A stretch of 21,906 nucleotides of DNA. Source: JBMNOU01 sp050943215. GTDB lineage: Bacteria > Bacillota > Clostridia > Christensenellales > SZUA-584. The stretch spans positions 1-21,906 of the forward strand of contig JBMNOU010000032.1 in assembly GCA_050943215.1 (NCBI GenBank). The letters are read 5' to 3'. Below the pieces are notes generated by a model. It ran no database searches. It was not told the origin of the DNA and saw only the letters and a list, made by a program, of their open reading frames with translations. Shown piece after piece: positions 1-7,825 of this stretch. Within the stretch, counting starts at the first letter, position 1. Every line of letters begins with the position of its first letter. The translations under genes and the position numbers were made by a program.

Positions 1-2085
1 GCCCTTAATCTTTCTAACGGGCGCTTCGCTGATATCAAAAAGAAGTACATGTTTCATCATTTCGGCATAGGCCTTTTTTAAACCATTGCCATAATCAAGA
101 CACGCCGCTTTTACGGAGCCTTCATTCCGTCCCGTAAAAACAATGCGGAAAAAAACAGAATATGGCGGAAGCAAAGCAGACTTCCTGACACTCATTTCTT
201 TATTAAAAAAGCCTTCATAATCGTGTGCTTTAGCGTATGCAATCGCATAATGATCCGGACAATATGTCTGGACAACAACCTTGCCGGGATCCTTGCGGCC
301 GGCACGTCCTGATACCTGTTCGATAAGCTGAAATGTCTTTTCAGGGCTACGATAGTCGGGGATAAACAGCGAACTATCCGCCGATATCACGCCAACTAGC
401 GCAACGTTCTCAAAATCTAGCCCCTTCGCAATCATCTGTGTGCCGATTAGTATATCTGCATCGCCATCCTTAAACTTTTGATAAATCTTAAGATGCGCTC
501 CCTTTTTTCTGGTAGTATCCAGATCCATACGAAGTACGCGTGCATTCGGAAAACACTGCATTAAATGCTCTTGCACCCGCTGTGTCCCGATGCCGAACTG
601 CTTTAAATACTTTTTTCCGCATTTCGGGCAAACGTCCCTTATTTTCCTTTTTCTCCCGCAATAATGGCACATCATCGTATTATAGCTTGAGTGATATGTC
701 ATCGTCACCGCGCAGCTATCGCAATATTCAACAAAGCCGCAGCCTCTGCACATAACAAATGTCGCATATCCGCGCCTGTTGATAAATAGTATAATCTGTT
801 TGCCATTAAAAAGAGCGTCTTTTATTTCATTATACAGCAGGTAGGAAAAAATAGTTCTATTACCCCTGATAATCTCTTGGCGCATGTCGGCGATCTCGAT
901 GCGCGGAAGCTTAAGGCCAAAAAGCCTATTTGGCATCACGACAAGCTTATATATGCCGTTAATTGCCTTAATATAGCTTTCCACAGAAGGCGTTGCGGAT
1001 GCAATAACCAGCGTTGCGCCCTCTATATTTACCCGCATACGGGCGACCTCATGGGCTGAATAACGAGGGTGCATATCTGATTTATAGCTTGTCTCATGTT
1101 CTTCGTCAATAATGATCACTCCAATGTCTTTTAGCGGCGCGAAAACGGCGGACCGTGCTCCGATTACAACCTTCGCTTTACCCAGAATCATGCGTTTCCA
1201 TTCGTCATAACGTTCCCCGGCTGTCAATGTGGAATGATACACTGCGATATCTTCCCCCATCCTGCGTTCAAACATAGCCACAAGCTGAGGGGTTAGTGAT
1301 ATCTCAGGCACCAACACAATCGCGGTCTGTCCGCGCGATAGGCAATGCTGAACGATCTGAATATAGACCTCTGTCTTGCCGCTGCCCGTCACGCCATGCA
1401 AAAGGTATTTGCCCTTTGAGGCCGTGATTGTTTGCACTGCGCCGTTTTGTTCGGGTGTCAGCTTAAAATCCTGCTCCACTTTGGACGCTTTTCCCGGGCT
1501 GCGCAATACTTCTGTTTGGCGCACAACGAGCAATCCTTTGCCCACAAGCGCATCCCTTGCCGCTGCGCTTTTAGGCAGCAGGCTTTCAAGCATATTTGTT
1601 TTTAGCCGTTTATATTTGCGCATGGTACGGAGCACTTCTAATTGCCTCGGTGCCTTGATCTGACCCGAACGTGTTTTAAGCGCTTCCACAGCCGCGAGAT
1701 ATTCCTCTTCTGTAAGAGAATAAACGATCTCATTCTCAAACTTATCTTTAACCCGTCCGCCGCGCATTTCTGCAGGAAACATCATCCTCAAAGCAGTCGC
1801 CAGCGTGGTATGATAATATCGGCGCAGGGTATAGGCAAGCCTGATCTGGCCTGCGGTCAGCGTAGGAAAATCGGAAATAACAGAACTGATGTTTTTTATA
1901 TCACCGCTATCATATTCGCATTTTTCGGATAAACTTAAAATATACCCTTCGCGTAACGTATTGCTTTTACCGAAAGGAACCATAACACGATACCCAATAT
2001 TTAGCGCCATGCCGTTGGGAATATTGTATTCAAATAGCCTATCCACGCCCGAATGGGCGATGTCAACAATCACCTTGGCATACAT
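1..2085 (-). CDS. priA: Primosomal protein N' / replication restart helicase PriA (3' end cut off)
   Basis: PriA is a 3'-5' superfamily 2 DNA helicase that recognises stalled forks and reloads the replicative helicase. The visible 695 codons start at ATG 2085 behind a GAGGTGAG ribosome binding site and stay open to position 1. Seen: the N-terminal DNA-binding region (MYAKVIVDIAHSGVDRLFEY), Walker A GVTGSGKT at residues 231-238, the DEEH box at 327-330, and eight zinc-binding cysteines in four CxxC pairs (446/449, 455/458, 473/476, 486/489). The last visible residues (APVRKIKG) correspond to the C-terminal region, so I infer only a few dozen residues are missing. It begins 3 nt after the coaBC stop, and the ribosome binding site lies within the coaBC end, so translation is probably coupled. 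coaBC-priA adjacency is standard in Bacillota. Confidence 0.96.
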   Translation of the reverse strand, partial: MYAKVIVDIAHSGVDRLFEYNIPNGMALNIGYRVMVPFGKSNTLREGYILSLSEKCEYDSGDIKNISSVISDFPTLTAGQIRLAYTLRRYYHTTLATALRMMFPAEMRGGRVKDKFENEIVYSLTEEEYLAAVEALKTRSGQIKAPRQLEVLRTMRKYKRLKTNMLESLLPKSAAARDALVGKGLLVVRQTEVLRSPGKASKVEQDFKLTPEQNGAVQTITASKGKYLLHGVTGSGKTEVYIQIVQHCLSRGQTAIVLVPEISLTPQLVAMFERRMGEDIAVYHSTLTAGERYDEWKRMILGKAKVVIGARSAVFAPLKDIGVIIIDEEHETSYKSDMHPRYSAHEVARMRVNIEGATLVIASATPSVESYIKAINGIYKLVVMPNRLFGLKLPRIEIADMRQEIIRGNRTIFSYLLYNEIKDALFNGKQIILFINRRGYATFVMCRGCGFVEYCDSCAVTMTYHSSYNTMMCHYCGRKRKIRDVCPKCGKKYLKQFGIGTQRVQEHLMQCFPNARVLRMDLDTTRKKGAHLKIYQKFKDGDADILIGTQMIAKGLDFENVALVGVISADSSLFIPDYRSPEKTFQLIEQVSGRAGRKDPGKVVVQTYCPDHYAIAYAKAHDYEGFFNKEMSVRKSALLPPYSVFFRIVFTGRNEGSVKAACLDYGNGLKKAYAEMMKHVLLFDISEAPVRKIKG

Positions 2086-2088
2086 GCC

Positions 2089-3294
2089 TCACCTCGAAGC
2101 ATTTAATTGAATATAACGATGATAAGCTTCTTGTACGATGCATCCCGCAAGATATCGTTTGCTCCCGCTGCCAAGATCAGTCATTGTTCCGTCGCTGCTG
2201 TATATTATGATATTATTGTTATCTGCGCCAAACCCTTCACCTTTTTTTGTGATGTCATTTAGCGCGATCATATCGAGATTTTTTGACACAAGTTTTATTT
2301 TTGCGTTATGTTCAAAATCCTGTGTTTCCGCGGCAAACCCGACGAGAATCTGGCCTTGTTTTTTTCGATTTCCCAGTTCTTTTAATATATCCTTTGTCCT
2401 GACGAGTGGTAGATTTAGATCATCGCCTTTTTTTATCTTGTGGGGACTGTAATTTTTGGGAGTATAGTCTGCAACAGCAGCAGCCATGATGATAATATGT
2501 GCCTTTGGAGAAAACTCAAACATCTTATCGGCCATTTCGCCTGCTGAAACGACGTCGATCATTTTGGCTTTGCCGATTCTTTCTATTGCAACCGGCCCGG
2601 ATACCAGCGTAACAGTTGCGCCCCTGTCCACAGCGGCCTGCGCAATAGCGTATCCCATCTTACCTGACGAATTGTTGGATAAGTATCGTACAGGATCGAT
2701 ACGCTCTCTTGTTGGCCCCGCAGATATAAGAACGTTGATGCCATGCATATCATAAAGTGATGAAAAAACCTGTTCGGCATATTCGGCGATCTCTTCAGGC
2801 TCTCTCATTCTACCCTGACCGGCATCCCCACAGGCAAGCATCCCTTCCCCCGCATCCATTACATGATATCCGCGTTCTTTCAATAGCGACAAGTTGTTTT
2901 GTGTCGCTAAAGCCTTATACATTGCCGTATTCATTGCGGGAGCGATAACAACGGGGCATTTTGCAGCAAGCAAGGTCGTCGTCAGCATATCGTCCGCAAT
3001 ACCGGATGCGATTTTGCCGATTACGTTTGCGGTCGCAGGCGCAACAATAAACATATCTGCTTTCTTGGCGAGCGAGACATGTTTTACATCAAAACTTTCT
3101 GTTCTTTCAAACGTATCGGTTATTAACGCATTGCCGGAAATCGTTTCAAAAGTCAGCGCGGAGACAAACTTTAAGGCATTTTTTGTCATAATGATATGGA
3201 CATCGTAGCCTTTCTTTTTTAGCAGGCTGACTAGATATGCCGCCTTGTATGCAGCAATACCCCCCGATACACCCATAACAACCGTCTTGGGCAT
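2089..3294 (-). CDS. coaBC: Bifunctional phosphopantothenoylcysteine decarboxylase / phosphopantothenate-cysteine ligase
   Basis: This cytosolic fusion enzyme carries out two consecutive steps of coenzyme A synthesis: CTP-dependent joining of cysteine to 4'-phosphopantothenate (CoaB), then FMN-dependent decarboxylation to 4'-phosphopantetheine (CoaC). The 401 residues match the family length. The CoaC half shows the flavin-binding GVSGGIAAYKAA at residues 8-19, the likely catalytic His72 (VKHVSLA), the PAMNTAMY motif at about 119-126, and active-site Cys155 in LACGDAGQGRM. The CoaB half begins near residue 187 with VLISAGPTRERIDPVRY and NNSSGKMGYA, and has the lysine-rich HKIKK segment further on. 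Both catalytic halves look intact. It starts at ATG 3 nt after the rpoZ stop. Confidence 0.97.
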   Translation of the reverse strand: MPKTVVMGVSGGIAAYKAAYLVSLLKKKGYDVHIIMTKNALKFVSALTFETISGNALITDTFERTESFDVKHVSLAKKADMFIVAPATANVIGKIASGIADDMLTTTLLAAKCPVVIAPAMNTAMYKALATQNNLSLLKERGYHVMDAGEGMLACGDAGQGRMREPEEIAEYAEQVFSSLYDMHGINVLISAGPTRERIDPVRYLSNNSSGKMGYAIAQAAVDRGATVTLVSGPVAIERIGKAKMIDVVSAGEMADKMFEFSPKAHIIIMAAAVADYTPKNYSPHKIKKGDDLNLPLVRTKDILKELGNRKKQGQILVGFAAETQDFEHNAKIKLVSKNLDMIALNDITKKGEGFGADNNNIIIYSSDGTMTDLGSGSKRYLAGCIVQEAYHRYIQLNASR

Positions 3295-3297
3295 CGG

Positions 3298-3498
3298 CTA
3301 ACCTTCTTCCGGTGTTATATATGTAATTTTATCGTTGTAAATCTCTTTAGCTGCCTGGGAAACAGGATTGGATTCCTGCGTTTCTGTTAGCGGCTCGGCG
3401 CCATCCACAAGCTGACGCGCCCTTTTTGCGGACTCGATCACCAGTGTATATCTGCAATCAACTTTATCTCTCAGTTCACTGATTCCTGGATACATCAT
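3298..3498 (-). CDS. rpoZ: DNA-directed RNA polymerase omega subunit
   Basis: Omega is the small subunit that helps fold and hold the beta' subunit in RNA polymerase. The 66-residue product has the short-omega pattern: an N-terminal LRDKVDCRYTLVIESAKRARQL helix region, then SNPVSQAAKEI and a charged C-terminal tail. Two ATG codons stand side by side at the start (3498 and 3495); a GGTGAGAAG ribosome binding site precedes both, so the exact first residue is uncertain by one. It lies 6 nt after gmk and 3 nt before coaBC, an order typical of Bacillota, which strongly supports the call for so small a protein. Confidence 0.93.
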   Translation of the reverse strand: MMYPGISELRDKVDCRYTLVIESAKRARQLVDGAEPLTETQESNPVSQAAKEIYNDKITYITPEEG

Positions 3499-3504
3499 TT
3501 CTTC

Positions 3505-4110
3505 TCACCATTCCTTAAAATATTTAAAATTATCTTTATTGCGTGATACGCGAAGTTTTTCAGCCCTTATAATACAATTGATGCTTTTAACTACTTTGTC
3601 TATATGGTCGTTGACAATTACATAGTCATATTCATCCATTAATGCCATTTCTTTACCCGCTTTGCCGAGCCTTGTTAGTATCTGCTGCTCATCCTCAGTA
3701 CCCCGGCGGCGAATCCTTAGCTCTAATTCTTCCATTGATGGGGGAATCAGGAAAAGAAAAACACCATCCGGAAACGACCTTTTGGTCATAAGCGCCCCCT
3801 GGACGTCTATTTCCAGCAAAACGTCTTTTCCCTCGAAAAGCTTACTTTCAACAAAACTCCTGGGCGTACCGTAATAATTGGAAAATATTTTCGCATATTC
3901 TAAAAACTCACCCTGCTTGATGAGTTCTTCAAACTCCTGTCCGCTTTTGAAATAATAGTTTATGCCCTCCGTTTCGCAAGCCCTTGGTTTACGGGTTGTA
4001 CATGAAACGGATAAACACAAATCCTCACGGTCTTTTAGCAAAGCCTTACAAACCGTACCTTTGCCAGTCCCGGAAGGACCTGAAAGAACAATCAGTAGCC
4101 CTTTTTCCAT
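3505..4110 (-). CDS. gmk: Guanylate kinase
   Basis: Guanylate kinase uses ATP to convert GMP (and dGMP) to GDP, an essential step of nucleotide metabolism that also feeds (p)ppGpp and c-di-GMP pools. The 201-residue protein carries the P-loop GPSGTGKGT at residues 11-19, the GMP-binding segment SCTTRKPRACETEGINYYF, the YYGTPRSFVES motif, the LLEIDVQGA strand and the RIRRRGTEDEQQILTRL lid-like segment. Length and motif order are those of the bacterial family. Start ATG lies 3 nt after the remA stop, with a GAGG ribosome binding site inside the last codons of remA. Confidence 0.97.
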   Translation of the reverse strand: MEKGLLIVLSGPSGTGKGTVCKALLKDREDLCLSVSCTTRKPRACETEGINYYFKSGQEFEELIKQGEFLEYAKIFSNYYGTPRSFVESKLFEGKDVLLEIDVQGALMTKRSFPDGVFLFLIPPSMEELELRIRRRGTEDEQQILTRLGKAGKEMALMDEYDYVIVNDHIDKVVKSINCIIRAEKLRVSRNKDNFKYFKEW

Positions 4111-4113
4111 CGG

Positions 4114-4374
4114 CTAATCCTCAATACCGTCATCTTTATCTGAAAGCCTATGCGCAACAGTTTCGGGCTGTACAGCCGATAGTATCACGTGGTCACTGTC
4201 TGTGATAATAACGGCCCTAGTTCTTCTGCCATAGGTAGCATCGATGAGGTTGCCTTTTTGCCTGGCTTCTTGTACTATACGCTTAATTGGCGCAGATTCG
4301 GGGCTGACAATCGCAATCAGTCTATTTGCCGATACGATGTTACCAAAACCGATATTGATCAGCTTGATACTCAT
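4114..4374 (-). CDS. remA: RemA family DNA-binding regulator (DUF370)
   Basis: RemA in Bacillus subtilis is a DNA-binding activator of biofilm-matrix and osmoprotection genes; in clostridia its targets are less well known. The 86-residue product shows the family signature: MSIKLINIGFGNIV at the start, RLIAIVSPESAPIKR, then ATYGRRTRAVIITDSDHVILSAVQPETV. Start ATG is preceded by a strong GGAGG 7 nt upstream. The C-terminal tail (RLSDKDDGIED) is acidic and not part of the conserved core. Position between yicC and gmk is the conserved Bacillota arrangement. Its role as a regulator in this organism is inferred from the family. Confidence 0.93.
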   Translation of the reverse strand: MSIKLINIGFGNIVSANRLIAIVSPESAPIKRIVQEARQKGNLIDATYGRRTRAVIITDSDHVILSAVQPETVAHRLSDKDDGIED

Positions 4375-4386
4375 AAATATCCTCCG

Positions 4387-5253
4387 TCATTCAATATTTT
4401 GCACTTGTTCTCTTATCTTTTCAACAATGCTCTTGCCTTCAATCACAGCATTAGTAATGTTTATATCCTGAGACTTTGAGCCAATAGTATTAAGCTCTCG
4501 GTTCATCTCCTGTACCATAAAATCGAGTTTTCTGCCTATACCCATTTCTTTCAGTACAGAGTTTCTAAATTGATTGATATGCGTGTTGAGCCTTACAATT
4601 TCTTCTGTAATATCTGCCTTGTCGGCAATATATGCAACCTCTGCGTTAAACCGTGTTTCATCAATCTCGCTGTCCTCAATCAATTCTGCGATCCTTAACC
4701 TCAGCTTTTCGCTGTATGCTTTCGTTATATCATTTTTCTTTGAATCGATGACGCCCGCCGTTTGCTCTAGCGCTATGAGACACTCAAGAATATTTTCTTC
4801 GAGTTCTTTGCCTTCCCGGGCTCTCATTTCGGTTAAGTATTCAAGAGCCGACTCAAGCGCGAGTTTAACGAGCCCGGTTTGTTTCGTCTCGTCATCCTGA
4901 GCCTCATCAATGACGATGGCATCGGGTATCTGAAGAATATGAGATAGCTTTAAATCGTCTGTTAGCCGGACTGCCTTTCCTGCCTGTCTTGCTGCGCTTA
5001 AGTAAGAGCCAATCAGACCGGTATCCGCCCTTGCTGTTCTTACACCATCCACAAGCGCATAGTAGTTTATAAAAACATCTACCCTGCCTCTTGTCAATCT
5101 ATCTTTTATTATCTTCCGTACGCTCTCTTCCACAAACCCAAGGGAACGTGGAAGACGTATATTGATATCCAAATATCTATGGTTAACGGCTTTGATCTCG
5201 ATAGTGACTTTTCTTCCGTCAAGCTCGGCTTCGGCCCTGCCAAAACCCGTCAT
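4387..5253 (-). CDS. yicC: YicC/YloC family endoribonuclease
   Basis: YicC-family proteins are endoribonucleases linked to RNA turnover and stationary-phase survival. The product shows the MTGFGRAEAE start, the KAVNHRYLDINIRLPRSL block near residue 22, and the C-terminal block GRKLDFMVQEMNRELNTIGSK with a long helical stretch before it. The ATG at 5253 has no ribosome binding site at a normal distance. The good AAGGTGG lies about 21 nt upstream. The family's usual N-terminus (M-x-x-S-M-T-G-F-G) would be restored by starting four codons earlier, where the codon is ATA at 5265-5263, 9 nt after AAGGTGG; a TAG stop lies two codons before that. First gene of the cluster, behind its own promoter. 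Confidence 0.94.
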   Translation of the reverse strand: MTGFGRAEAELDGRKVTIEIKAVNHRYLDINIRLPRSLGFVEESVRKIIKDRLTRGRVDVFINYYALVDGVRTARADTGLIGSYLSAARQAGKAVRLTDDLKLSHILQIPDAIVIDEAQDDETKQTGLVKLALESALEYLTEMRAREGKELEENILECLIALEQTAGVIDSKKNDITKAYSEKLRLRIAELIEDSEIDETRFNAEVAYIADKADITEEIVRLNTHINQFRNSVLKEMGIGRKLDFMVQEMNRELNTIGSKSQDINITNAVIEGKSIVEKIREQVQNIE

Positions 5254-5302
5254 ACTGCGTAATATAAACTATCGCCACCTTATCTTTCCTAAATTACATT
5301 TG

Positions 5303-5311
5303 ATTATAGCA
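5303..5311 (-). promoter_or_regulatory. Extended -10 promoter for the yicC-remA-gmk-rpoZ-coaBC-priA run
   Basis: Reading the minus strand, TGCTATAAT occurs here: a perfect TATAAT box with the TG dinucleotide of an extended -10 element. No good -35 hexamer is found 16-18 nt upstream (the region is AT-rich, TTATTT-like), which an extended -10 can tolerate. Transcription would start near 5296, giving a 5' leader of roughly 30-45 nt that carries the AAGGTGG ribosome binding site. It sits in the 158-nt gap between the HypE-like gene and yicC, the only sizeable gap on this side of the window. Confidence 0.55.
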
Positions 5312-5411
5312 TATTATCATAAAATAAATAAGCAGATCTAACAAAAAAACCAAAAATACACTGTATTATCCCACTCAATCACAATTTATCACCGGCTTGC
5401 TTCCGAAAACA

Positions 5412-6398
5412 CTATTTATCCTCATAACGCAGCAAAAATAATTCATCTTCTGAAGTCAAAGAAAGTTCTGTCTGCCTGCCACCGTCATCCACACGAATAT
5501 CTTTTTTCGTTATCCGTCCGATGATTGCCGCGTTTATGCCGTTTTGGCGAAAAATGCGAATCAAACTACCCGAATCGGCCGTAGTAATCAGCATACTCCC
5601 GCTTCCGATTAGACGGTACGGGTTAATGCCAAGGAACGTGCATATTTTATTTGTCACATCAAGCAGTGGTATCTTGTCTTTATTTATCTCGCATCCGACA
5701 TGAGAAGCCTCGCATAACTCACAAACAGCACCATATACACCGCCTTCGGTGATATCATGCATGGCAGTTACGCCAAACTCTCCCGCAATGACCCCTTCCT
5801 TAACAACACTGATTTTTGAGCCGAGGTCCAAAGCCTTTTTGAACTCCGTCTCGGTCAATACACTATCAAGCTTAGATTTATATTCGGTGGCAATGATATA
5901 TGTACCCTCTATGGCCGCATATCCTGTCATGATAATATCGTCCCCGGGCTTTGCACCGCTGCTCTTGATAAGCCGACTGCTCTTCGTCCTGCCAATGGCC
6001 GTAGTTGAAACAACAATCCGGCTGACGGCATCCGTTACTTCTGTATGTCCGCCGATGATATCAACGCCAAGTGAATCTGCCTCAGCGATTATCTCCGAAA
6101 CGACATTTTCCACATCCGAAAGCGTATTATCCGGCGGAACGAGCAACGTTACCAGCATCGCGACCGGCCGTGTGCCCGAAGACGCGACATCGTTGCAGGA
6201 TATATGAACGGCCAGAGCACCAACATTTTCACTTGCCCCGGTAATAGGATCAGTCGATAAAACGCACGCTTCACCGCCAAAGTCCAGCGCAGCACAGTCT
6301 TCACCGACACCGGCCCCTGCAAGCACATCGTGTTTCGGGTTTATTTTAGAAAGTATAATTCTTTTTAGCTGCTCATTCGTAAGCTTGCCAATCCTCAT
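5412..6398 (-). CDS. AIR synthase-related (PurM/HypE-like) ATP-binding protein, function unknown
   Basis: This 328-residue protein belongs to the PurM-like superfamily (AIR synthase, ThiL, SelD, HypE), whose members use ATP to activate amide, carboxyl or phosphate groups. Seen: the GVGEDCAAL and VLSTDPITGA segments (residues about 30-54), AVHISCNDVASSGTRPVAML (about 63-82), GVDIIGGHTEVT (about 115-126), and later MHDITEGGVYGA. The architecture is closest to HypE. However, HypE needs a C-terminal cysteine to carry the carbamoyl/cyano group, and this protein ends in LFLLRYEDK without one; no other hyp gene is near. It is therefore probably not a hydrogenase maturation factor. Its ATG overlaps the gatB stop by 4 nt (ATGA), so it is translationally coupled to the amidotransferase. 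Substrate unknown. Confidence 0.88.
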   Translation of the reverse strand: MRIGKLTNEQLKRIILSKINPKHDVLAGAGVGEDCAALDFGGEACVLSTDPITGASENVGALAVHISCNDVASSGTRPVAMLVTLLVPPDNTLSDVENVVSEIIAEADSLGVDIIGGHTEVTDAVSRIVVSTTAIGRTKSSRLIKSSGAKPGDDIIMTGYAAIEGTYIIATEYKSKLDSVLTETEFKKALDLGSKISVVKEGVIAGEFGVTAMHDITEGGVYGAVCELCEASHVGCEINKDKIPLLDVTNKICTFLGINPYRLIGSGSMLITTADSGSLIRIFRQNGINAAIIGRITKKDIRVDDGGRQTELSLTSEDELFLLRYEDK

Positions 6399-7825
6399 GC
6401 TTTTTTTAGCTCCTCTAGCGCAATCTCGTTTACGATTGTCGGATTTGCCTGTCCCTTTGTTGCTTTCATAACCTGCCCGATAAAGAAAATCAGAGCTTTT
6501 TGCTTTCCGCCCTTGTAATCTGCAACAGGCCCCGGGTTATTCGCTATAATATCTTTTACCATTGCGCGTATTTCTTCTGTATCACTGATCTGTGCAAGGC
6601 CTTTTTTTCTTATAATCGCCTCCGGATTTTCACCAGTACGAAAGACTTCCTCAAAAACGGTCTTGCCAACAGTGATGTTAACGGTGCCATTATCAATTAG
6701 CTTTAATGTCTGCGCAAGTTGTGCCGGTTTTACCGGGTTATCCTCGGGCGCAATTCCGTCTTCTTTAAGTAGCCGTAACAAATCCGTCATAATAAAATTA
6801 CTGATCTTTTTTGGGTCGCTGTACTCTTTAATACAGTCCTCAAAAAATTCTGCGATGCTGCGCTCTGCGGTAAGCACGCCTGCATCATATTCGGGTAGCC
6901 CCAGTTTGGTGATAAACCGTTGCTTCTTTGCCGCGGGCATTTCGGGAAGGCTTTTTTTGTATTCCATGATCTGCTCATCCGTCAACGTAATTGGCACAAG
7001 ATCAGGATCGGGGAAATACCGGTAATCATGCGCCTCTTCTTTCCCGCGCATTGCATAGCTTTTTACCTTTACATCATCAAAACGGCGGGTTTCCTGCCTG
7101 ATGATACCACCCTCACGCAGCGTAGCAATTTGCCTTGCGCTTTCTGTTTCGATCGCCCGATAAATTGCAGAAAAACTATTGAGATTCTTCATTTCCGTCC
7201 GCGTGCCTAGTTTGTTTTGACCTTGTTCCCTAACGGAGATATTGACATCGCATCGCAGCGATCCTTCCTGCATCTTGCAATCGGATACACCCGTATATTG
7301 CATAATGCTTTTCAACGTCTCTAAAAAAGTCTTGGCCTCTTCTGCACTGCGAAGATCCGGCTCGGTCACGATTTCAATCAAAGGAACACCGCCCCGGTTA
7401 TAGTCAACCGCAGTTCCCGCTCCCGATTCGTGCAGCAGCTTGCCCGCGTCTTCTTCTATATGAATCCGGGTGATCCTGACTCTTTTATCTTCACCGTTTA
7501 CATTGATATCTATGTAGCCTTCTTTGCACAGCGGTAAATCAAACTGCGAAATTTGGTATGCTTTAGGCAGATCGGGATAGTAATATCCTTTTCTGTCCAG
7601 CTTTGAGAAATGCGCAATCCTGCAGTTTGTCGCAAGCCCTGCCATGACTGCAAATTCTACAACTTTTTTATTGAGCACAGGCAACACTCCCGGCATCCCT
7701 ATACAGGCAGGACAACAATGCGTATTTGGATCTCCGCCAAATTTATTCTCACATGAGCAAAATATTTTTGTATTTGTTGCAAGTTCAACATGTACTTCGA
7801 GACCTATAACCGTTTCGTATGCCAT
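6395..7825 (-). CDS. gatB: Asp-tRNA(Asn)/Glu-tRNA(Gln) amidotransferase subunit B
   Basis: GatB is the kinase and tRNA-binding subunit of GatCAB. It phosphorylates the misacylated Glu or Asp on tRNA(Gln)/tRNA(Asn) and passes it to ammonia produced by GatA. The 476 residues have the full family length. Seen: ETVIGLEVHVELATNTKIFC at the start, zinc-binding cysteines in CSCENKFGGDPNTHCCPAC, YYYPDLPKAYQISQFDLPLC, RIHIEEDAGKL, the YFPDPDLVPI segment, and a C-terminal tRNA-binding tail (FFIGQVMKATKGQANP). The gatA stop and the gatB start share one base (TAATG). Presence of GatCAB implies that at least one of Gln-tRNA or Asn-tRNA is made indirectly. Confidence 0.97.
   Translation of the reverse strand: MAYETVIGLEVHVELATNTKIFCSCENKFGGDPNTHCCPACIGMPGVLPVLNKKVVEFAVMAGLATNCRIAHFSKLDRKGYYYPDLPKAYQISQFDLPLCKEGYIDINVNGEDKRVRITRIHIEEDAGKLLHESGAGTAVDYNRGGVPLIEIVTEPDLRSAEEAKTFLETLKSIMQYTGVSDCKMQEGSLRCDVNISVREQGQNKLGTRTEMKNLNSFSAIYRAIETESARQIATLREGGIIRQETRRFDDVKVKSYAMRGKEEAHDYRYFPDPDLVPITLTDEQIMEYKKSLPEMPAAKKQRFITKLGLPEYDAGVLTAERSIAEFFEDCIKEYSDPKKISNFIMTDLLRLLKEDGIAPEDNPVKPAQLAQTLKLIDNGTVNITVGKTVFEEVFRTGENPEAIIRKKGLAQISDTEEIRAMVKDIIANNPGPVADYKGGKQKALIFFIGQVMKATKGQANPTIVNEIALEELKKA

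Noticed and set aside
1376..2110. Plus-strand open frames opposite priA and similar frames throughout the window
   Set aside because: They are antisense shadows of conserved minus-strand genes, with no family resemblance.
5349..5367. AATAC-AGT-GTATT hairpin followed by a T-rich stretch (minus strand) after the HypE-like gene, as a terminator
   Set aside because: Only five, mostly A-T, base pairs; too weak to call an intrinsic terminator in a very AT-rich gap, although a transcript end is expected here.
5412..6398. Annotation as HypE, ThiL or SelD
   Set aside because: No C-terminal HypE cysteine, no hyp, thi or sel genes nearby, and no clear SelD catalytic Cys/Sec motif at the N-terminus.
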